This document shows, in pieces, positions 29,370-35,216 of a DNA stretch of 35,216 bases. The stretch is from Acidobacteriota bacterium (GTDB taxonomy: Bacteria; Acidobacteriota; Terriglobia; Terriglobales; Acidobacteriaceae), in contig QIAB01000075.1 in NCBI GenBank assembly GCA_003225455.1, forward strand, positions 45,401-80,616. Reading direction: 5' to 3'. Each line of letters opens with the position of its first letter. The stretch's first letter is position 1. A model generated the notes under the pieces. The model was not told where the DNA came from. It searched no databases and saw nothing but the letters and a program-made list of their open reading frames with translations. Made by a program: the position numbers and the translations under genes.

Positions 29370-29762
29370 ATGGTCATAGATACCTCCGCCTTGGCGGCAA
29401 TCTTTTTCCATGAAATGGAGCGCGATGTCTTCCGCGCCGCGATTCTAGCCGCAAACACTCGCCTGATCTCTGCCGCGACCGTGCTGGAAACGGGCATGGT
29501 AATCGAAGCTCGCCGCGGAGAAGGCGCGGGCCGCGAATTCGATCTGTTTGCCGTGCGCGCCCTTCAAATCGTCGCCGTGGATGCGGAACAGGCCGAACTG
29601 GCGCGCTCCGCCTGGCGCAAGTACGGGAAAGGTCGTCACCCTGCGGCACTCAACTTCGGAGACTGTTTCGTGTACGCTCTGGCGAAAGCCACTGGCGAGC
29701 CCGTCCTGGCCAAGGGCACTGAATTCGCTCGGACAGATGTTGAAGTATGTGCCACTACTTAA
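29370..29762 (+). CDS. vapC: VapC-type PIN-domain toxin
   Basis: A 130-residue PIN ribonuclease: MVIDTSALAAIFFHEMERDVF (Asp4), SAATVLETGMVIEARRG (Glu40), HPAALNFGDCFVYALAKATGEPVLAKGTEFARTDVE (Asp98). The fourth acidic position, usually Asp in a GxDF motif, is Glu118 in GTEF. It would be an RNA-cleaving toxin neutralised by the preceding VapB. Start at ATG 29370, following GGCGGGAATGCA. 29763-29991 downstream holds no gene I can support. Confidence 0.92.
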   Translation: MVIDTSALAAIFFHEMERDVFRAAILAANTRLISAATVLETGMVIEARRGEGAGREFDLFAVRALQIVAVDAEQAELARSAWRKYGKGRHPAALNFGDCFVYALAKATGEPVLAKGTEFARTDVEVCATT

Positions 29763-29991
29763 AGTTCGGCAAGTCACCTGTCAACACTTATCAATTCGAT
29801 GCTTCCTTCATCCGCGACCGCATCCTCAAAATCCTGCCCGTCTTTTCCGACCGGCACCCTGTCTTTTTCTGCCTGATCGAAATATTTCTTGGAACAGTCG
29901 TTGAACAACAACTCGACTGCTTTATTCATTTCGATTGGCCTATCTGGGCTCACGGTTACCCCTCCGTTTCACCAGTCATCTTGACGACCCG

Positions 29992-32097
29992 CTACTCTTC
30001 CTCCTCTTTCACTTCCCCCCTCTCCGCCTTCGCCTTCTCGATGATTTTCTCCTGCAATTGCGACGGCACAACATCGTAATGGTGCATCTCCATGTTGAAG
30101 CTGCCACGGCCCTGGGTCATCGATGTTAGATCGGCGCCGTAAGTGAGCATCTCGGACATTGGCACTTCGGCTTTGACGACAGTGTTTCCACCTTTGTTGT
30201 CCATGCCCTGAATGCGGCCACGGCGGCTGTTCAAGTCGCCCATGATTGAGCCGGCGAATTCGTCCGGCACGGTGATTTCGACGTTCATGATGGGTTCCAG
30301 CAGCGTGGGTTTGGCCTGTTCCATGGCTTTTTTGAACGCGATCCGGCCCGCCAACTGGAATGAGAGATCGTTCGAATCGACATCGTGATACGAACCATCG
30401 TAAAGGACCACTCTAAAATCCACTACTGGATAACCAGCTAGATATCCTCGAGAAGCAGCGTCTTTGATTCCCTTTTCTACCGCAGGAATAAAGTTTTTAG
30501 GAATGGCGCCCCCGAAAATGTCGTTCACAAACTCGAATTCAGAACCGCGCGGCAGCGGCTCCATCTTGATTTTGCAGTCACCGTACTGCCCGTGGCCGCC
30601 GGTCTGCTTCTTGTGGCGGCCCTGAACATCGGCGCGTCCGCGGATAGTCTCCCGATAAGGAACTTTGGGTGCTTTGAGATTCACCTCCGTGTGATACCGC
30701 TTCTTCATCTTCGAGACGGCTACTTCGATATGCTGCTGCCCAGTGCCAGCGATCAGGAATTCTTTCGTTTGGGGATCGCGGAAGAAGCGCAGCATGGCGT
30801 CTTCTTCCATTAACTTATGAATGCCGGGGCCCAGCTTGTCTTCGTCGGCACGCGTCTTCGGCTCGATCGCGAATGTAATCGCTGGCTCGGGCAGTTTCAC
30901 ACGGGGATATTGAATCGGCGCAGACTTGTCACCAAGCGTATCGCCGGTCAACGTGTCTTTCAGCTTCGCGACTGCTCCAATGTCGCCCGCGTGCAACTCA
31001 GTGATGGGCACCGCAGTTTTACCTTGCATGATAGAAATGTGCGCCAGCTTCTCCTGTGTGCTGCGGGTGAAGTTTTGCAGCGAGGCATCGTTCTTCAGCA
31101 CGCCGGAAAAGACTTTAAAGTATGAAATGCGGCCGGCAAAGGGATCGGAAACCGTTTTGAAGACATACAACGAGACGGGCTCAGAGTCTGATACCTTGCG
31201 CTGTGGCGGCTCGCCATTGCCGGAAGTCACATCGCCGCGGATAGCTTCATGCTCGGTCGCTGCCGGAGTGAACTCTACGATGAAGTCCATGAGCCGGTCA
31301 GTGCTGATGTTGCCTAGGCCCGACGCGAACAAAACCGGGAAAATCCTGTCCTCGCGAATGGCATCGTGCAGAGCAGGGATCAGGTGCTCCTCGGGAATCG
31401 TGCCCTTATCAAAGAATTCCTCCATCAGAGCATCGTTGCCTTCAGCGATCATTTCGACCAGCTTTTCATGGGCTGCCTGGGCGACCTCTTTCATAGTGGC
31501 AGGAATCTCGCCTTCTTTTCCTTTGCCGTTCCCGCCGAGTTCGTAGGAGTACGCCTTCATGCGGACCAGATCGACCACGCCGCTCAGATTCTTCTCTTTT
31601 CCGATTGGCAACTCGAGAGGGATGACGGTTCGTCCGAAAGCATTGGTAAGGGATTCGAGCACTCGATCCGCGTCTGCGCGCTCGCGATCCATGCGGCTCG
31701 CGACGATCACGCGCGGCGTGTTGTATTCCTCACAGTAATTCCAAACCCTCTGCGTTACCACTTCCACGCCGGCCACGCCATCTACAACGATTAAAGCCGC
31801 ATCGACGACGGGCAACACCATCTTGGCCTCGTGGACTAACATGTTGAAGCCGGGCGTATCCAGCAAATTGATCTTGGTCTTGCCCCACTCGGCGTGGGCC
31901 AGACCCGCAGAAATCGACATCTTCCGCGCAATTTCCTCGTCGTCGTAGTCCGTAGGAGCGCTTCCGTCATCCACACGCCCCATGCGCTGGGTGGTGCCCG
32001 CCGTGTACAACATGGCTGAGACGAGCGAGGTCTTGCCCGCGTGCCCGTGGCCCATCACAGCTACGTTACGGATATTTGCGCCTTCATAAACTTTCAT
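29992..32097 (-). CDS. divergent elongation factor G paralogue (FusA2-like)
   Basis: A 701-residue translational GTPase with all EF-G domains in order: G domain (1-290), domain II (VSLYVFKTVSDPFAGRISYFKVFSG), domain III, domain IV (VPYRETIRGRADVQGRHKKQTGGHGQYGDCKIKMEP) and domain V (EPIMNVEITVPDEFAGSIMGDLNSRRGRIQGMD). The P-loop is GHGHAGKTS (16-24) instead of AHIDAGKTT. The G3 motif is DTPGFNML (80-87) with Phe in place of the catalytic His of DTPGH. G4 reads SRMD (134-137) instead of NKMD. These features mark a paralogue, not the housekeeping fusA; such paralogues are common but ill-defined. Start at 32097, with GAAGGAG eight bases upstream. The tail is Glu-rich (KEEEE). Confidence 0.92.
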   Translation of the reverse strand: MKVYEGANIRNVAVMGHGHAGKTSLVSAMLYTAGTTQRMGRVDDGSAPTDYDDEEIARKMSISAGLAHAEWGKTKINLLDTPGFNMLVHEAKMVLPVVDAALIVVDGVAGVEVVTQRVWNYCEEYNTPRVIVASRMDRERADADRVLESLTNAFGRTVIPLELPIGKEKNLSGVVDLVRMKAYSYELGGNGKGKEGEIPATMKEVAQAAHEKLVEMIAEGNDALMEEFFDKGTIPEEHLIPALHDAIREDRIFPVLFASGLGNISTDRLMDFIVEFTPAATEHEAIRGDVTSGNGEPPQRKVSDSEPVSLYVFKTVSDPFAGRISYFKVFSGVLKNDASLQNFTRSTQEKLAHISIMQGKTAVPITELHAGDIGAVAKLKDTLTGDTLGDKSAPIQYPRVKLPEPAITFAIEPKTRADEDKLGPGIHKLMEEDAMLRFFRDPQTKEFLIAGTGQQHIEVAVSKMKKRYHTEVNLKAPKVPYRETIRGRADVQGRHKKQTGGHGQYGDCKIKMEPLPRGSEFEFVNDIFGGAIPKNFIPAVEKGIKDAASRGYLAGYPVVDFRVVLYDGSYHDVDSNDLSFQLAGRIAFKKAMEQAKPTLLEPIMNVEITVPDEFAGSIMGDLNSRRGRIQGMDNKGGNTVVKAEVPMSEMLTYGADLTSMTQGRGSFNMEMHHYDVVPSQLQEKIIEKAKAERGEVKEEEE

Positions 32098-32548
32098 GAG
32101 TTCGCTCCTTCGGCAGGCAGCCTCTACAGACCACGTAGGGACAGCCGCCCTCGGCTGTCCGGCCGAGCGAAGCTCGGCATGTTTCGCGGGAAACACGGAT
32201 CTAAAGCTACGGCGGGCACATAAGATCCAGAGAAGAAGAGGATGATCTGCCTACCGCAATCAGACAGCCTGTCAAAACCTAAAATCCTAACACACAGGAA
32301 TTTCACGGCTCAACCCACCGCGCAGGGCGGTGGTGGGTTAGTTTGAGGGTAATGATGAAAAGCCGCGACACACGAAAGATATCTTTGCGTGCTTTGGGAG
32401 ACCTTTGTGAGCTTTGCGGCAAAAGCTCTTAACCGCAAAGGCCGCGGAGCATTCGCCAAGGGCGCAAAGTAGCCACTACCCGCAACAGGGTTCATGCGTA
32501 TTGCTCACGAGCTACTCTTGGGCGTAGCGTCAGGTCTTCGGAACCTCC
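32098..32548. other. gene-free stretch with hairpin repeats
   Basis: It holds the composite repeat (32139-32178), a hairpin with arms AACCCACC and GGTGGGTT (32312-32339), and boilerplate of the 'ttaaccgcaaagg' kind around 32420-32470. Short frames across it only translate these repeats. The promoters of the EF-G paralogue and the DoxX gene must lie here, but no clear box stands out. Confidence 0.7.
32139..32178 (+). repeat. composite two-hairpin repeat
   Basis: Hairpin A is GGACAGCC, loop GCCCTC, GGCTGTCC (32139-32160). Hairpin B is GCCGAGC, loop GAA, GCTCGGC (32162-32178). It is the forward counterpart of the copy at 5388-5427. Confidence 0.85.
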
Positions 32549-32950
32549 ATGTTCCCTCAACTTGCCCGCTTTACTGATTTCGGACTGCTCCTGCTTCGTG
32601 TGATGGCTGGTATTGTTTTTATCAGCAGCGGCTGGGCCGATCTCAAAGATTCTGAAGCGCGCAGCAAGAGCATCGGTATGAGTAGGGGTTTCACAATTTT
32701 TCTCGGCATGGCCGAAGTGCTCGGCAGCTTAGGAATCATGTTTGGCGTTTTGACTCAACTTGCTGCGCTGGGTCTAATTCTGCTGATGCTCGGGGCTATC
32801 CACGGAAAGATTCTCGTCTGGCATACCGGATTTTGGGGAGAAAAGGCGTCCGGCTGGCACTACGACCTGATTTTCCTAGTGATGTGCCTCGTGATCCTGT
32901 TCACTAACGGCGGACGCTGGGTACTTTGGAAGTGGGATTCCAGCAAGTGA
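32549..32950 (+). CDS. DoxX-family membrane protein
   Basis: A 133-residue inner-membrane protein with four predicted spans: FGLLLLRVMAGIVFISSG, FTIFLGMAEVLGSLGIMFGVL, LAALGLILLMLGAIHGKIL and YDLIFLVMCLVILFTNGG. The FGLLLLRVMAGIVFISSGWADLKD opening and GMAEVLGSLGIMFG are characteristic of DoxX/DoxD relatives, linked in some bacteria to redox homeostasis. The specific role is unknown. Start ATG at 32549; no strong Shine-Dalgarno is visible. It is co-directional with the small Cys-rich protein and the TonB receptor gene, but gaps of 82 and 125 bp leave the operon question open. Confidence 0.85.
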   Translation: MFPQLARFTDFGLLLLRVMAGIVFISSGWADLKDSEARSKSIGMSRGFTIFLGMAEVLGSLGIMFGVLTQLAALGLILLMLGAIHGKILVWHTGFWGEKASGWHYDLIFLVMCLVILFTNGGRWVLWKWDSSK

Positions 32951-33032
32951 GAAAGTTGCATCTGATAGGTTCGTGACCTATCCTTGTCTGGTCGATCTTT
33001 AGAGTGATTGATTTCGCTTTAGCAACACTCTC

Positions 33033-33374
33033 ATGAATCGCTGGACAGCCAGAATTTTGCTGTTGCTCATGCTGACGGGCACCTTCGGTCCCGTCGCTCT
33101 GGCGATCTCTGCTACGTCCCCGCATGCTTGTTGCGTGCGCAAGCCCATGCGCCATTCTGGGAATGAGAGCGCGTTTCAAGCGGTTTCACACCAGGATCAT
33201 CGCTGCTGCACATCGCTGGCAACTACGCATTGGACGCAGGCGCCCGTAGCGCTCCCAACCCATATCGCACTTGGTGTGACTCCTTTTAATGCAGGCATAC
33301 AGCAAGCCTTTCCCATGCGGCACGCCGAGAAATCCGTCTCGGCTCGGGCACCTCCGCAATTCACCATTTCCTGA
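33033..33374 (+). CDS. small secreted Cys/His-rich protein
   Basis: A 113-residue protein with signal peptide (ARILLLLMLTGTFGPVALA). The mature part has two Cys-Cys pairs with histidines nearby: SPHACCVRKPMRHSG and QDHRCCTSLATTHW. That layout suggests metal binding, perhaps copper or zinc, or disulfides. It lies 125 bp before a TonB-dependent receptor on the same strand, which would fit an accessory or metal-sensing role for that receptor's substrate; this is inference from proximity. I cannot name a family. It is not an enzyme by any motif I can see. Confidence 0.65.
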   Translation: MNRWTARILLLLMLTGTFGPVALAISATSPHACCVRKPMRHSGNESAFQAVSHQDHRCCTSLATTHWTQAPVALPTHIALGVTPFNAGIQQAFPMRHAEKSVSARAPPQFTIS

Positions 33375-33499
33375 CAGTTCACTAAGCCCCGCCCTAAGGC
33401 ACATTCGATTCAATAGTGTCGTCGTTGCGTTATGGGCGCGGAGCTATTCCTTGCAGTCGTTGCCAGGATTTCGGCGAACCAATTCGCCTAGGAGAACTC

Positions 33500-35216
33500 A
33501 TGTTCAAGATTCGCGTTGCGCTGCTTGCGATTTTGCCGCTCTTAGCGAGCACGGCCGGAGCTTCGATTTTTGGATCAATCAGCGGACTCATTCACGATCC
33601 GCAGCACCGGCCCGTCCAGGGCGCGCAGGTCACTTTGCGCTCGACAACTTCGGATTGGAATAAATCCGCCGTTTCCGACAACGCAGGCGAGTTTCGCTTC
33701 GACAGTGTGCCGTTGGGAGATTATCGGATTGCAGTTGAACTCGCCGGCTTTGCGACTCAAGCGCAAAAGCTTACGGTGACTTCTGGCCGCGACGCCCGTC
33801 TGCATTTCCCTCTGACGATCGCACAATCCAGAGAGACCGTCGAAGTCAGAGACACTGCGTCGACGGTCAATCCGCAATCTTCCACCACGCAGAGTGTAAT
33901 CAGCCGGCAGCAGATCGCCTCGACGCCCGGCGCCGACCAAACCAATAGTCTTGCGATGATTACGAATTACGTCCCCAGCGCATACATGGTGCATGATCTG
34001 CTCCATATTCGCGGCGGGCATCAGGTGAGCTGGCTGCTTGATGGCGTACCGGTTCCAAACACGAGTATTGCTTCCAACGTTGGGCCGCAGTTTGATCCAA
34101 AAGATATTGATTATCTCGAGGTGCAACGGGGCGGTTATTCCGCAGAATACGGCGATCGCACTTATGGCGTGTTCAACGTTGTTACCCGCTCCGGTTTCGA
34201 GCGCAATCGGGACGCTGAGCTTGTCACCAGCTATGGAAGTTTCAACAACACAAATGATCAGATCAGCTTTGGAGATCACACCGAGCGCTTCGCTTATTAC
34301 GGAAGCCTTTCGGGCTATCGGACGGATCTAGGTCTGGAGACGCCGGTTCCCCGAATCATCAACGATCAAGCTGCGGGATTAAGCGGTTTTGGATCGATTA
34401 TCTTCAACAAAACGCCCGCCGACCAGCTTCGTCTCACTACCTCGGCTCGCGGCGATCACTATCAAGTACCGATCGATCCCGCGTCCAGCGACACTGTCCA
34501 CGATGTCGAGAACGAGCGCGACGATTTCGCCAATTTTTCCTGGTTGCACACGGCGGCGAATGAAGTTCTGATCACCATCTCACCATTTTACCACTTCAAC
34601 CAGGCTCATTACAGTGGAAGTCCAGAAGTCGCGATCCGCTCGGAATACGATCGCGGATCGAATTACATTGGCGGCGTTACAACCGTAGGAGTGGTGCGTG
34701 GGCGGCACAATTTCCATGCCGGCCTCCAGGTTTTTGGCGAGCGGGATAATCAGCTCTATTCGGTAGTGGATAACTCGGGAGCGGGCGGCAGTGTCGCGCC
34801 GCAGCGAACCACCCCTTGGGCTAGCGTGGAAGCGGTCTTTCTGGAAGACCAATTCAAAGCGGCGAGCTGGCTAACCCTGAATGGAGGTCTTCGCCTGACG
34901 CACTACGGCGGTCCAGTGAATGAGAACGCTGCCGATCCACGAGTCGGCGCGGCGATTCAGATTCCACACCTCAATTGGGTCTTGCGTGCGTTTTATGGAC
35001 GTTATTATCAGGCTCCGCCGCTGGTCACAGTTACGAATCCGTCGTTGAATGCCGATCAGTCTTTTCTACCGCTTCGTGGCGAGCGGGACGAGCAGCGCGA
35101 ATTTGGCCTGACAATTCCGCTTAAAGGCTGGACTTTCGATGTAACAAATTTTAGAACCGGCGCCAGGAATTTTTTCGATCACGACGTGCTGGGAAACTCC
35201 AATGTGTTTTTTCCGC
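33500..35216 (+). CDS. TonB-dependent receptor with carboxypeptidase-regulatory-like domain (3' truncated by window edge)
   Basis: The frame is open from ATG 33500 (GGAGA upstream) to the end of the window, 572 codons. A signal peptide (FKIRVALLAILPLLASTAGA) is followed by the carboxypeptidase-regulatory-like domain (FGSISGLIHDPQHRPVQGAQVTLRS...NAGEFRFDSVPLGDYRIAVELAGF), about residues 22-110. The plug domain then has LLHIRGGHQVSWLLDGVPVPN and IDYLEVQRGGYSAEYGDRTYGVFNVVTRSG, about 120-240. The remaining part alternates strands typical of the outer-membrane barrel. It would import a siderophore, metal complex or glycan using TonB energy; the substrate is unknown. This architecture is abundant in Acidobacteriota. 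The barrel end is outside the window. Confidence 0.92.
   Translation, partial: MFKIRVALLAILPLLASTAGASIFGSISGLIHDPQHRPVQGAQVTLRSTTSDWNKSAVSDNAGEFRFDSVPLGDYRIAVELAGFATQAQKLTVTSGRDARLHFPLTIAQSRETVEVRDTASTVNPQSSTTQSVISRQQIASTPGADQTNSLAMITNYVPSAYMVHDLLHIRGGHQVSWLLDGVPVPNTSIASNVGPQFDPKDIDYLEVQRGGYSAEYGDRTYGVFNVVTRSGFERNRDAELVTSYGSFNNTNDQISFGDHTERFAYYGSLSGYRTDLGLETPVPRIINDQAAGLSGFGSIIFNKTPADQLRLTTSARGDHYQVPIDPASSDTVHDVENERDDFANFSWLHTAANEVLITISPFYHFNQAHYSGSPEVAIRSEYDRGSNYIGGVTTVGVVRGRHNFHAGLQVFGERDNQLYSVVDNSGAGGSVAPQRTTPWASVEAVFLEDQFKAASWLTLNGGLRLTHYGGPVNENAADPRVGAAIQIPHLNWVLRAFYGRYYQAPPLVTVTNPSLNADQSFLPLRGERDEQREFGLTIPLKGWTFDVTNFRTGARNFFDHDVLGNSNVFFP

Noticed and set aside
29747-30079. Open frame of 110 codons after the second VapC
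   Set aside because: It runs antisense over the 3' end of the EF-G paralogue and has no recognisable start signal or domain; a shadow frame.

Overview
The window reads as chromosomal DNA of a free-living bacterium of the phylum Acidobacteriota. This is inferred, not proven. It rests on a TonB-dependent receptor with an N-terminal carboxypeptidase-regulatory-like domain, many Sec/Tat-exported versions of normally cytosolic enzymes, and dispersed intergenic hairpins and the 'aaccacgaagg / cctcgtggtt' type of boilerplate repeat that is common in that phylum. Genes lie on both strands in short operons. The sequence also carries several broken or rearranged genes: two with frameshifts, one truncated, and one with an exact internal duplication. 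These could be real decay or assembly faults.

Layout. 1-5120: the 3' end of an alpha/beta hydrolase, a DinB-like protein, a ketosynthase/SDR pair, and a UbiD-type decarboxylase whose reading frame contains two copies of a hairpin repeat. 5120-5590: a repeat-only stretch. 5588-14818: the most coherent block. It holds an MFS transporter, two exported RraA-family proteins, two exported RidA-family proteins, a Tat-exported SelA-like PLP enzyme (frameshifted), an exported PQQ dehydrogenase, an exported di-heme cytochrome c and an IclR regulator. I propose it is a periplasmic oxidation/deamination pathway for a small amino- or hydroxy-acid or sugar acid. 14886-19619: an O-methyltransferase with a 199-bp internal duplication, then hpt, a GAF-GAF-PP2C phosphatase and lysA (the last two overlap GTGA). 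19745-21040: a complete IS481-family element inserted in the loop of a hairpin repeat.

21617-26682: a CADD-type diiron (pABA-synthase-like) protein, an IPT/TIG-domain secreted protein, a truncated membrane-protein gene, a family 2 glycosyltransferase, a frameshifted metallophosphoesterase, YggX and a low-complexity secreted protein. 26941-29762: an FN3-domain protein, tRNA-Ile(CAU), an exported metallo-beta-lactamase-fold hydrolase and two adjacent PIN-domain toxin-antitoxin modules. The first toxin appears to start at CTG and the first operon has a long perfect palindrome over its promoter. 29992-35216: a divergent EF-G paralogue, a DoxX-family membrane protein, a small Cys/His-rich secreted protein, and the 5' part of a TonB-dependent receptor that runs off the end.

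No rRNA, CRISPR array, phage genes or replication origin were seen. All functions come from motif recognition by eye; no database search was run.
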